Assembly: GCA_023091665.1 (NCBI GenBank)
Contig: JALJCQ010000003.1
Location: forward strand, 372,001-436,000
Reading direction: 5' to 3'
Source of the DNA: Pythium myriotylum
Taxonomy: Eukaryota; Oomycota; Peronosporomycetes; Pythiales; Pythiaceae
Length of the DNA: 64,000 bases
The notes under the pieces: model-generated
The model's database searches: none
Told to the model about the DNA's origin: nothing
The model's input: only the letters and a program-made list of their open reading frames with translations
Shown: in pieces, positions 52,462-61,901 of the stretch
Position numbering within the stretch: the stretch's first letter is position 1
How the letters are laid out: each line of letters begins with the position of its first letter
Made by a program: the position numbers and the translations under genes

Positions 52462-53874
52462 TCATGGCTTGGCAGCCTCCTCCGTCTTGGGAGCTTCCTC
52501 CGTCTTGGGAGCTCCCTCGGTCTTGGGTGCTTCCTCAGTCTTAGGAGCTTCCTCGGTCTTGGGTGCTTCCTCAGTCTTAGGAGCTTCCTCGGTCTTGGGT
52601 ACTTCCTCGGTCTTGGGAGCCTCCTCTGTCTTGGGAGCCTCCTCCTTCTTAGCTTCCTCCGTCTTGGGTGCCTCGCCGTCAACAGGCTGAGCAAGCAGCG
52701 TCTTGATGTCCTCCTCGAACGAGAACGGCAGATCCTTCGGCGCGAATCGCTTGTACGGCTTGCCGTTGCGGTCCACAAGGAACTTGGTGAAGTTCCACTT
52801 GACGAAGTTGCCGAACGAGCCCGGCAGCTGCGCCTTGAGGTACGTGAACACTGGACGCGCGTTGGCGCCGTTCACGTCGCTCTTCTCGAAGAAAGGGAAC
52901 GCGACGTTGTACCTCTTGACAAACTCCATGATCTCCTCGTGCGTGCCCGGTTCCTGGCGCGCGAACTGGTTGCACGGGAACGCGAGAATCTGGAGACCCT
53001 GGTCGCGGTACTTTTCATCGAGCGCCGCGAGCTCCGGGTAGTTGGTCGGCGTGAGACCGCACTGGCTCGACACGTTGACCACGAGCAGCACCTTGCCCTT
53101 GTACTTGTCCATGCCGATCTCGTTGCCCTGCATGTCGCGGTCCTTGAGCTCGTAGATCGACTTGACATTCTCGACATCGACGTTGAAGGCCTCTCGGTAC
53201 GTGGCGCCGGCGTTGATGATCGAGTTGAGCCACTCTTCCTGCGCGTCCTTGGAGCTCACGCCGATGAAGAGCGCCTCTTTCTCGTTCGAGATCTTGATGC
53301 CGTGCTCGAGCGACTTGTCAAACTCGACAAACGCGCCCGCGAGGTCGAGCTTGGCCTTGAGCTCGAGGCTGGCGTCGTCGTCGAAGAGGAAGAGGCCCTT
53401 GAGCTTGTCGTTGGCCACGGCGTAGGCGTCCTTGGTGCCAAAGACGCGCGCCGCGCGCTTGACGAGCCCGGCTTGGATCGCGCCGTCGCGCACGCTCCAG
53501 ACCGAGTGCTCGCTCGCTCGGCCGGCCGTCTTGTTGTCGGTCGGCACGAAGAACGCGTGCGGGCGCTTGGCGAAGCCCTCGAGCAGCTTGGCGCTCTCGG
53601 CGTCCTCCTTGTGGAGCGCGAGCGCGCCGCTGAGCACGAGTCCGTCGATGATGGCCGCCGCGTCGCCGCCGTCGACTTTCGAGGCCACGAAGTCGCTCAG
53701 TTTGTCCGACTTGATGCCGAACGCCGACGCGAAGAGCGAGACCGACTGCGCGCTGAAGGCCTTGTCAGCCGCGAGCGCGTCGGCGACGGCCGAGACCTGC
53801 TGCTGGAGCGTCTCGGAGAGCTTCTCGAAGCCGCGGAGGCGATCGAAGACACGGCCGTGGAGAGGGAGCGGCAT
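52462..53874 (-). CDS. Array gene 9: DEP-PH-GPx protein
   Basis: 470 residues. A diverged N-module (MPLPLHGRVFDRLRGFEKL), DEP-like half (LVLSGALALHKEDAE) and PH-like part (SVWSVRDGAIQAGLVKR to DAQEEWLNSIINAG) precede GPx at about 240-395. All GPx residues are present: Cys in NVSSQCGLT, Gln in FPCNQF, Trp and Asn in KWNFTKF. The tail (400-470) is APKTEE repeats from an 18-bp minisatellite (about 52470-52660). It is the near twin of gene 10 in the GPx part. It would reduce hydroperoxides, with membrane placing by PH or DEP inferred. Confidence 0.88.
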   Translation of the reverse strand: MPLPLHGRVFDRLRGFEKLSETLQQQVSAVADALAADKAFSAQSVSLFASAFGIKSDKLSDFVASKVDGGDAAAIIDGLVLSGALALHKEDAESAKLLEGFAKRPHAFFVPTDNKTAGRASEHSVWSVRDGAIQAGLVKRAARVFGTKDAYAVANDKLKGLFLFDDDASLELKAKLDLAGAFVEFDKSLEHGIKISNEKEALFIGVSSKDAQEEWLNSIINAGATYREAFNVDVENVKSIYELKDRDMQGNEIGMDKYKGKVLLVVNVSSQCGLTPTNYPELAALDEKYRDQGLQILAFPCNQFARQEPGTHEEIMEFVKRYNVAFPFFEKSDVNGANARPVFTYLKAQLPGSFGNFVKWNFTKFLVDRNGKPYKRFAPKDLPFSFEEDIKTLLAQPVDGEAPKTEEAKKEEAPKTEEAPKTEEVPKTEEAPKTEEAPKTEEAPKTEEAPKTEGAPKTEEAPKTEEAAKP

Positions 53875-55358
53875 GAGCTAGGCAGTTTACTGGATAAGAT
53901 CCGGAGGCGTCCAGAGAGCAAGTTGGCGAATGGAGGAGACCGCGGAGGGCGGAGGTGAGGTATCCGCACGTGGAACCTTTTTTTTGTTTTGGTTTGGTTG
54001 GTTTTTTTATCCCGTTGACAGACGTGGAGGTTGGTCTTGTTCAAGAGTGGGACGGCAACACGTAAACGACCGGTGCAGGTGCGGGTTCCAGCCAATCGCG
54101 CGGGAGATGATGGCTACAGAACGGGGAGGAAATGGTCGAAACGTGGCGGAATGATCATGTAAGCATGCGACAGCTGGTGGCGTTTTGTTGGCGCGGTGTG
54201 GTTTCGAAGGGTTCGCCGACGGGGGGCCACGCATTAATAAACCAATCGAGAGCGAGAACCTCGCCAACAAAGACAACACTCCCCACACACAGCATTGGTG
54301 ACGGCTATGACCACCATCTCCCAGTGCGAACATTCCACATTGCGCTCCTCGCGACACGCAGTGTTGGTCAGGATCACGCCTGGGTTTCGAGGCGAAACAA
54401 AACACGGTGTTTGCAAAAGGGCATGCGAAAACGACGGGTGGGTTTCGCACATTTTTTTTCGGAGCGCGGGTGCAAAGAAATGGGTTCACGACCCGTCGGC
54501 CCGACCCACCCATCCGGAGCGGACTCTCTGTGACATGCCCCGTTTGCGAAAGAATCGTCCCAAGTCCCCCAGCTCACGTGACATTGAAGCCATGCGTCAA
54601 CAACGGGAAATTCGTGTTCTCAGAACAGTTGTGCCCTCTCGCGCCGTAACCGTTCGAACGTGCTGAGTCGAACTGCTACTATACGGTTACGCTGTATACA
54701 ACACCGTTCCCTCTGCCCTCGATGGGGGCTTTCCTGCGAGCCGATCCACGCGGAGCAGATGATCATCCACACGTCACCAACATTCGCTTGTTCTTCGGCG
54801 GTGAGCAGCGCCGTACCGTATTGGACACCAAGCAAGGGCGGCACGCTCTGGGCGGAAGAGCCTTCCTTCAAGAATATAGGTTTCGACCAATCATAACCTG
54901 TTAAAAATACATTCTACCAATCCAACGCGCTGTTCTCCCCTGGTTACGGTGAAAAGGGGAAGCGAGAGGGGTCGGGCACGACGCGATTACCATAGTTTAC
55001 CCCAGTGAAATCGCGAGAAGCTCAAGCTCAAGTGGGACTCACCATCAGGGCGGCCGCGTGGAAAAGCACGAGGGCGCCTTCGTCCAGGGTCCTCCCAGTG
55101 CATATTCGCCGCCCTCCCACGAGACCATCTCTCCGTACGCTCTCCCCCTTCGCTCGGCCTCGGTGTAAATGACGATCTCCTGGGTGGCGCGCGCCCACGC
55201 CAGTGTCGCAGACGGTAAGTCTGGGTGGTGACGTCGCGTTGTAATCGCCGCGCCGTGTAGGCTAACGCCCACTGCGGGACAGGTGTACGCTCGCTATGGG
55301 ACCGGTCGGGTGGTCGTGTCGTCGGTGAGCTCTTTGCGCCCCCTCGAGCGGCTGGAGA
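53875..55358. other. 1.5-kb intergenic region, no gene supported
   Basis: Between array gene 9 (minus) and the FN3-FYVE gene (plus), so it should hold two promoters. Small frames, such as 54535-54664 (about 43 codons, Arg-rich), are not convincing. No CTTCAAC was found upstream of gene 9, in contrast to the middle members. Confidence 0.4.
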
Positions 55359-56661
55359 ATGATACTGGTCGCTCACGCCATTTTCCCTCGGACCTGTCCA
55401 GGAGATATTACCGGTACGGTCGGCGCGCTCTTCGCCGCGGCCTCGGTCCCCGGCTCGCCCGTCGAAGCAGAGACAGAAGCAGAACCAGAAGAGGAGCTGC
55501 CGCGACTCAGCGTCCTCGAGATGGAGGCGCTCATGGGCCAGACCCACGATGAGGCCTGTACGTGTGTCTCTTCCTTGTCGCCGCGAGGGCGCCGGAGAAT
55601 GTCACTGACGCTCGAGTATGGATCTCTCCACAGACCCGCTGATGCCGCACAAGCCCGTGGTCGTCGGCGCAGCTTCCTGCGAGGACGTGGTGCTGCGGTG
55701 GCGCAGTGTCGAGAACGACGCGGCCTGGCCCATCCACGGCTACGTGCTCCAGCGCTTCCCGGACGCCGCGCACAAGCTCGAGTGGGAGACACTTGTCGAG
55801 TCGACGAACGCCAGCGAGTCCACCGACCGCAACGTCCGCATTTCGCACCAGTATCTCTACCGCGTCCAGGCCATCAGCGGCGCCGCGCGCAGCTCGTTCG
55901 CGTACCACGCCGTCAGCATGAACCAGTCCACGTGCCACCGACCCACGTCGCTCGCCGCGTACCTGCCGAGCGCCTTCCATGTGATCCCGTTTATCGACAT
56001 GCTCAGCGTCGAGGCTGTGCAGACCTTTGTGCTCATCATCTCGTGCTTCCTCGCGGTGTTTGGCGTCATGCGATCGAACGTCAAGCGCGTCCAGCGCACG
56101 CGCTCGCGCCAGGGCCGACTCCGCAAGATGGAGAAGCAGACCTTGGCCGAGACCTCGGCCTCCAAGCTCTATACGCTGCCGCGGCTCTCGTCCTCGGACA
56201 TCTCTACAGAGCCTTCGACGTCGGCCGCCGACTTCCAGCAGAGCTCGCGGAGTAGCCAGTTCGAGACCTTGGGCTCGTCGGGCGTGTTCAACTCGACGAC
56301 CACGTCGCGAGCCACCGAGCCAGCCACGCGCGCCGACTTTGCGCCTCGCGCGGCCTCGTTCTCGGCGCCGCTCGACAAGTCGACGTGCCAATACTGCCAC
56401 AAGAAGTTTGGCATTTTCCGGCGGCGCCGTGTCTGCGACGTGTGCGAGGCCGTCGTGCTCTGCCGAAAGTGCGGCGTGCAGGCGCCGCGCGACGCGACCG
56501 TGGAAGGCCTGCGGGATTCCTTAAGCACGCGCAATCTGCTGCTGGAGAGCGACCGCCCGCGCGTGACCAAGTCGAGCAGCGTGCGCGCGCGGCGTCCCAA
56601 GACCATTTGCCGCGACTGCTGCGCCGACCGCATGACCGTGTCGACACGGCGAGGCAGCTAA
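55359..56661 (+). CDS. Fibronectin-III / transmembrane / FYVE-like zinc finger protein
   Basis: Two exons, 55359-55557 and 55634-56661, joined over a GT-AG intron at 55558-55633 (76 nt), give about 409 residues and an in-frame DEAYPLMPHKP across the joint. The start at 55359 is the first ATG of the open frame, so another upstream exon is possible. A fibronectin-III-like domain spans about 70-165 (WPIHGYVLQRF, VRISHQYLYRVQAIS). A transmembrane helix follows (QTFVLIISCFLAVFGVM), then a Ser/Thr-rich linker and a FYVE-like Cys finger: CQYC, RRRRVCDVC, CRKC, CRDCC. The usual R(R/K)HHCR box is altered to RRRRVCD, so phosphoinositide binding is uncertain. It lies inside the array and is not a member. 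Confidence 0.72.
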
Positions 56662-57307
56662 AGGCGAGCGGCACGCGACCCTGGCGATCTTTGACGACAT
56701 GAACATCCATCCCCCACCCCTTTTTTAATATAGAGAGAGAGCGCGCCGAGCACTCTGCGCCGACATTGCTTGCACGAAAATCTAATACAGACTCCAGCCG
56801 ACGGAAGCTGGACTCGTCCCTTTAGAGATGAAAGAGCCGTCTGGATCGTTTGCAATTCGTCAGCAGTCGGACATGGGACCAGTTGACGTTGCCTCTGAAG
56901 CTGGAGGTCAGTCGACGCCCGTGTTGACCTAAGCAAGTGCATATGGGATCATGCGACGCGAGGCCAGATGGAGCTGACAGGCGCCTGCCCTCCGCGCCAT
57001 GTCCAATCGACGCGCCCCGAATCGTCCTCGTCATGCGCCGAGGCGAGTTATTAGGCTGGGCTAGGTCGCGTCCCGAGACCCGCCCTGAGAGAGGTCGAAA
57101 CGTCTTTGTTACCATAACAAGGTACCTCACATACAAAAATAGTGCTACCTTATCTTTCCATTATACCTGTTTATTGTAGTAAGACAGAATTATCTATCGT
57201 GTTTTGGTTCAGAACCGTTTGCGTTTTTTCTTGTTTGGCCTCCTCTGGATCAAATCCTTCTCTCCAGAACCGAATTCGCATCTTCTCGTCCACGAGTCTC
57301 CTTCAGC
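56662..57307. other. Intergenic region before array gene 10
   Basis: No ORF supported. AT-rich at 57110-57200 just upstream of the gene 10 start. No CTTCAAC seen. Confidence 0.4.
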
Positions 57308-58768
57308 ATGAGCGCCAAGGCTGTCCAGGGCCGAGTCTTCGACCGCTCGCGCGCTTTCCTCGCGCTGCCCGAGGCCTTCCAGACGCAGGTCGCGGCGCTT
57401 CGGGAGTTCCTGCTCTCGCCCGAAGTGGCCCCCGAGGCGCTCGGCGCCGCCGACGGCAAGAAAGAGCACGCGACCACGGGCGCCAAAGTGCTCGCGGCCG
57501 TCAAGAACTTCCTCACGTCCACCAGCGCCGAAGACGCGTCGCCCGAGGCCGCCAAGAAGCTCGCGGACGCGCTCGTGCTCAGCGGCTTCATCTCGCCCAA
57601 GAAAGAGCCCTCGACGCTCGAGAACTTCAACGTGGACGGCAACGAGCAATTCACGGTCTTCCACGCGTCCGTGAACGAAGCCCCGGCGACCAAGTCGGTC
57701 TGGGCGTTCAAGGACGGCGCGATCCAGGCCGGAGAGCTCAAGCGCAAGAAGACGGGCTTCTTGACCAAGCTCACGGGCGGCAAGGCGAACGTGTACGTCG
57801 TCGCTAATGACAAGAGCAAGAGCGTCGCGGTCTTTGACTCGGACGTCTCGCGCGCTGCGACCACGACGCTCGACATCTCGAGCGGCACGGTCGAGTTTGA
57901 CGCGTCGATCCCGTTTGGTATCAAGCTCACGGGCGCCGGCATCAGCGAGATCTTTGGCACGGCGAGCAAGGAACTGCAGGACGAGTGGCTCAACTCGTTC
58001 ATTAATGCTGGCGCCACGTACCGTGAGGCCTTCAACGTCGACGTAGAGAACGTCAAGACGGTTTACGAGCTGAAGGACTTTGACATGCAGGGCAACGAGG
58101 TCTCGATGGACAAGTACAAGGGCAAAGTGCTGCTGATTGTCAATGTCTCGAGCTTGTGTGGTCTCACGCCGACGAACTACCCAGAACTCACGGCGCTTGA
58201 CCAGAAGTACCGCGACCAGGGTCTCCAGATTCTCGCCTTCCCGTGCAACCAGTTTGCCAGTCAGGAACCTGGAACCCACGAGGAGATCATGGAGTTTGTC
58301 AAGAAGTACGACTGCGAGTTCCCGTTCTTTGAGAAGCACGACGTGAACGGCGCCAACGCGCGTCCAGTGTTCACGTATCTCAAGGCGCAGCTGCCGGGCT
58401 CATTCGGCAACTTTGTCAAGTGGAACTTCACCAAGTTCCTCGTGGACCGCAACGGCAAGCCGTACAAGCGATTCGCGCCGAAGGATCTGCCGTTCTCGTT
58501 CGAGGAGGACATCAAGACGCTGCTTGCTCAGCCTGTTGACGGCGAGGCACCCAAGACGGAGGAAGCTAAGAAGGAGGAAGGTTCCAAGACGGAGGAAGCT
58601 CCGAAGACGGAGGAGGCCCCAGAGAAGGAGGAAGCTCCCAAGACTGAGGAGGCTCCTAAGACCGAGGAGGCGCCAAAGACCGAGGAAGCGCCAAAGACCG
58701 AAGAGGCGCCCAAGACAGAGGAGTCAAAAGCTGAAGCGCCAAAGGCTGAGGAGGCGAAGGCGGAGTAA
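57308..58768 (+). CDS. Array gene 10: DEP-PH-GPx protein, inverted copy
   Basis: 486 residues, the only array member on the plus strand. Diverged N-module (GRVFDRSRAFLALPEAF), DEP-like half (LVLSGFISPKKEPS), PH-like region (SVWAFKDGAIQAGELKRKK to LQDEWLNSFINAG), GPx at about 250-405 with Cys in NVSSLCGLT, Gln in FPCNQF, Trp-Asn in KWNFTKF. The tail is APKTEE-type repeats. From residue about 315 to 420 it is almost identical to gene 9, with few synonymous changes, while the first 230 residues differ widely. This points to gene conversion of the 3' half. Confidence 0.88.
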   Translation: MSAKAVQGRVFDRSRAFLALPEAFQTQVAALREFLLSPEVAPEALGAADGKKEHATTGAKVLAAVKNFLTSTSAEDASPEAAKKLADALVLSGFISPKKEPSTLENFNVDGNEQFTVFHASVNEAPATKSVWAFKDGAIQAGELKRKKTGFLTKLTGGKANVYVVANDKSKSVAVFDSDVSRAATTTLDISSGTVEFDASIPFGIKLTGAGISEIFGTASKELQDEWLNSFINAGATYREAFNVDVENVKTVYELKDFDMQGNEVSMDKYKGKVLLIVNVSSLCGLTPTNYPELTALDQKYRDQGLQILAFPCNQFASQEPGTHEEIMEFVKKYDCEFPFFEKHDVNGANARPVFTYLKAQLPGSFGNFVKWNFTKFLVDRNGKPYKRFAPKDLPFSFEEDIKTLLAQPVDGEAPKTEEAKKEEGSKTEEAPKTEEAPEKEEAPKTEEAPKTEEAPKTEEAPKTEEAPKTEESKAEAPKAEEAKAE

Positions 58769-58954
58769 GTGTTCTGCACCACCCCGCCGATGTTTCGTCC
58801 ATCTACCGTTAGTATCCAGCCATGCATCTCACAGTTTACGCCGTAAGAATCAAACTCAACACCTGCATATTTGCCACCATAGACTGTTTTATCTGCATAC
58901 GCATTGATATGATCAGGGCGCGGAAGGGAATACCGGCCCGGGCGATTTTTCGAG

Positions 58955-59488
58955 TTAGTGGCCAAAGGCGCCTTCGAAAATGGAGCTGTCGCACTCGACT
59001 TCCTTGATCGTCGGGTCGAGGCACTGCGCGACGTAGAGGTTGCAGTACCCGAAGTAGACGTTGCCGTCTGTGGCGCAAAGGAACTTGCCCACCTCCTTGC
59101 ACGCGATCTGCTTCTTGCACGTGTTGGGGCAGTTGTAGCCTTTCCAGTCCTTGACCTTTTGGATCGATGGGTCCTTGCACTGCGCGTTCTGGAAAAAGCA
59201 CTCGTTCAAGTACGTCTTGCCGTCCGTGCCGCAGACTTCGCTGCCGCCGGCCTTGCACTTTTGCTGCTGGCACGAGGCCGCCGCCATCTTTGCCGCCGCC
59301 GCCTCGTAGTGCTCGTCCGTGCCAGCCTTGACCTTGACGACCGTGGACTGGCTCGTCGTGTTGGTGAAGAGGAACGCGGCGACGATAGCGCCGCACAGAG
59401 CGGCGATCAGCACCACCGTGGCCGCCAGCGCGACCGGCGAGCGCTTCTTCTTGCCAGCGAAGCCGTTCTTCTTCGGCGTCGTCGCCAT
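58955..59488 (-). CDS. Membrane-anchored protein with two Kazal-like domains
   Basis: 177 residues from ATG 59486-59488, chosen for its strong context (ACCATGG); an ATG 24 codons upstream is possible. A basic start and a hydrophobic helix (ALAATVVLIAALCGAIVAAF) predict a type II membrane anchor or uncleaved signal. Two Kazal-like domains follow: VCGTDGKTYLNECFFQNAQC and a second with LCATDGNVYFGYCNLYVAQC. Kazal proteins inhibit serine proteases, and oomycetes secrete many of them. The anchoring helix sets this one apart. Reactive-site specificity cannot be read. Confidence 0.82.
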   Translation of the reverse strand: MATTPKKNGFAGKKKRSPVALAATVVLIAALCGAIVAAFLFTNTTSQSTVVKVKAGTDEHYEAAAAKMAAASCQQQKCKAGGSEVCGTDGKTYLNECFFQNAQCKDPSIQKVKDWKGYNCPNTCKKQIACKEVGKFLCATDGNVYFGYCNLYVAQCLDPTIKEVECDSSIFEGAFGH

Positions 59489-59960
59489 GGTGTCGAGTGG
59501 GCGAGGTCCCAAAGGGATGTGAGTGAGCTGCTCGCTGGGATCAGATGCTGTCAACGACATCTGAGGACGAGAGACAGATCACGTAAATTACCCATCCCGT
59601 AATTTTTCCGACGAATAGTTTTCCTTCCAATTTTATCGAAAATTTTTGGAAATTCTCAAAGAACGCATTTATCATATTATAGAGGTCACTGCGTTTGACA
59701 CGCATCTCAGCATTTGTTGTTACATTAATATCATATATAACAGGTTCGTACCACCAAACCGACGATTCTTTTGGACCTTTTTGACAAGGTTATCCAATTT
59801 GAGGAAAATGCAGCCAACTGACTGCCGTCCGGTCCACACATCGCAGATGTGCCATCTCGCCCATGGTGGCTTCTCCGCGAGAACGCCCAAGCGTCCAGAT
59901 CTTCTTTTCGCAGAGGGTCGCACGCCTGACGTTCGCGCGATCTCGTTCTAGTATTTCGTC
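59489..59960. promoter_or_regulatory. Divergent promoter region, Kazal gene (-) and acyltransferase (+)
   Basis: 472 bp. AT-rich core (59580-59750) with TTTTCC/AATTTT repeats. No separate gene is supported. Confidence 0.4.
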
Positions 59961-61601
59961 ATGGCGCCGTCGCGCACCGAGGCCTCGCCACTGCTAAGTT
60001 TAGACCGCGCCGCCCCCATGCACGGGCACTACACCGAGGCCGTGGACAAGCCGCGGCGCCCGACGCTGCTGCTGCGCCAGCTCCTCGGCGCGCTCTCCAT
60101 GCCGTCGGCCGTCAACCCGTCGACGCTCTCGCCACGTCGCAATCCGTTCCACTACAACGCGCCGATCGACTGCTACGAACGCACCAAGATCCTCGTGCTG
60201 TGTCTGCTCGGCGTGCCCTTGGTGCGCTTGCTGCTGCTGCTCGTCGCCGGCGTGCTGCTCGGGCTCGTCTGCGTCGTCGCGACGATCGGCTACTCGCCCG
60301 TGGACCCCAAGACCAAGCAGCGCAAGCCCTTCCCACGGTGGCGCCGCGTGCTCGCCTCGCCTCGCCCTCTGCTCGTGCGCGTCGTGCTCTTTGCGCTCGG
60401 GTACCACTGGATCTCGGTCAAGACCCCGAAGGACGGCCTGCCTGATGAAAAGAACGCACCTCGTATCGTCGTGTCTAACCACACGGGCTTCATCGATGGA
60501 CCCTTTTTCGCCTACTACCTCAACTCGAGCATCGCCATGAAGGCCGAGCTTGGACGGATCCCCATCGTCGGCCGCGTGATCCAGACTCTTCAGCCGATCC
60601 TCATTGACCGCAACACGTCAGAAGGTCGGAAGCAGGCCATCAACGACATCGCCGACCACCTCGCTAACCCTGAATACCCACCACTGCTTATTTTCCCGGA
60701 AGGCACGACGTCGAACCAAGACTTCCTCACCAAATTCAAAGTCGGCTCGTTCGCCTCGGGCATCGCGTGCCAGCCCGTGACGCTCAAGTACCCGTTCAAG
60801 CACTTCGACGTGAGCTGGACGCCAGACGTTTCGGCGCTGTATCTGTTTGCACGCATGCTTTGCCAGGTCCACAACCGCCTCGAAGTTGAGTTCCTTCCGC
60901 CGTACTACCCGACCGAGGAAGAGAAGCAGCACCCGGAGATTTACGCGGAGAACGTGCGGCAAGTCATGGCCCAATCTCTCGGTGTGACGTGCACGAACCA
61001 CGCCTTTGAAGACGTGGCGCTGCTGCTTCGGGTCGGCAATTATGCCGACCAGCATGTCGTGTCGATCACTGACGTTGGCGAGATCGCCAACCTTACCTCT
61101 TTGCGAGCCAATGACGTTCAAAGGCTCGTTCACTACTACATTCAGCGAGACCTCAATGGCGATGGCCAGATTTCAGAGGATGAACTAATGGCTCTTTTCC
61201 CCGACGATAGTCCAGAACTGCTGGAACGGCTCTTTGCGCTGTTGGACGCCGACAGCAACGGCTCGATCGACTTCCGAGAACTTTGCATGGGCCTCGCAGC
61301 ATTAAATCCAACGCGGGATTCGAGCGAGCTCGTCCGCTTCTCCTTCCGCCTATACGACTTGGACGGCAATGGAATTATCGACAAGAGCGAGCTGGATGCC
61401 ATGCTCACGTTCTTCAAATCTTTCTACGGCGAGCAAGACGAAGCCATCAAATCTGAACTTCTTCTAGACGAAAATGGCCAGGTTACTTTCGAGGCGTTCA
61501 GCAACTTTATGGAGCTCCATCCGATCTTTCTAGGCCACGCTAAGTCGAAACTTGAGGCGTTGCGCGGCTCATTCAGTGCATCACCAAAGCCAAACAAGTA
61601 G
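59961..61601 (+). CDS. Lysophospholipid acyltransferase with EF hands (LPCAT-like)
   Basis: 546 residues. A hydrophobic hairpin (about 75-105) and a further helix near 135 anchor it. The PlsC/LPLAT motifs are NHTGFIDG (the HX4D motif) and FPEGTTSN. A C-terminal EF-hand region has DLNGDGQISEDE, DADSNGSIDFRE and DLDGNGIIDKSE, each with good calcium ligands. This layout equals animal LPCAT1/2, which acylates lysophosphatidylcholine with acyl-CoA at the ER or lipid droplets. Substrate is inferred. No introns. Confidence 0.87.
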   Translation: MAPSRTEASPLLSLDRAAPMHGHYTEAVDKPRRPTLLLRQLLGALSMPSAVNPSTLSPRRNPFHYNAPIDCYERTKILVLCLLGVPLVRLLLLLVAGVLLGLVCVVATIGYSPVDPKTKQRKPFPRWRRVLASPRPLLVRVVLFALGYHWISVKTPKDGLPDEKNAPRIVVSNHTGFIDGPFFAYYLNSSIAMKAELGRIPIVGRVIQTLQPILIDRNTSEGRKQAINDIADHLANPEYPPLLIFPEGTTSNQDFLTKFKVGSFASGIACQPVTLKYPFKHFDVSWTPDVSALYLFARMLCQVHNRLEVEFLPPYYPTEEEKQHPEIYAENVRQVMAQSLGVTCTNHAFEDVALLLRVGNYADQHVVSITDVGEIANLTSLRANDVQRLVHYYIQRDLNGDGQISEDELMALFPDDSPELLERLFALLDADSNGSIDFRELCMGLAALNPTRDSSELVRFSFRLYDLDGNGIIDKSELDAMLTFFKSFYGEQDEAIKSELLLDENGQVTFEAFSNFMELHPIFLGHAKSKLEALRGSFSASPKPNK

Positions 61602-61901
61602 GGGCAGGACATCGAGTAGATAAGTAGTGTGAGCACCAAGTAACAAAAGAAAAACATGTTCCTTTATCCGTCGAAGACAGCAAAATGCATGTGGACATAC
61701 GACTCAAATAAAAATCAAATGCACATGCCAGCTTGACCATCGACTGGCGAAGTCGTGCAAGTTGGGTGATCGACGAGGAGAGCCCCTAGTCCTCTCGACC
61801 GGGAATCAAATAGAAAATTCGTAGCTCGCGGTCAGCTAAACTCACTGACCACGGAAATTGGGGCTGGAGTGGCTGGGTGGCTATTAGATGGGGCGACTGA
61901 C
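61602..61901. other. Tail-to-tail gap
   Basis: 300 bp between the acyltransferase stop and the convergent gene end. AT-rich 3' sequence around 61690-61720; no gene. Confidence 0.4.

Noticed and set aside
52429..53958. Plus-strand ORF of 509 codons
   Set aside because: Antisense to array gene 9; the Leu/Gly repeat is the complement of the APKTEE tail.
54535..54664. Small Arg-rich ORF between array gene 9 and the FN3 gene
   Set aside because: Only about 43 codons, no homology and no clear splice partner.
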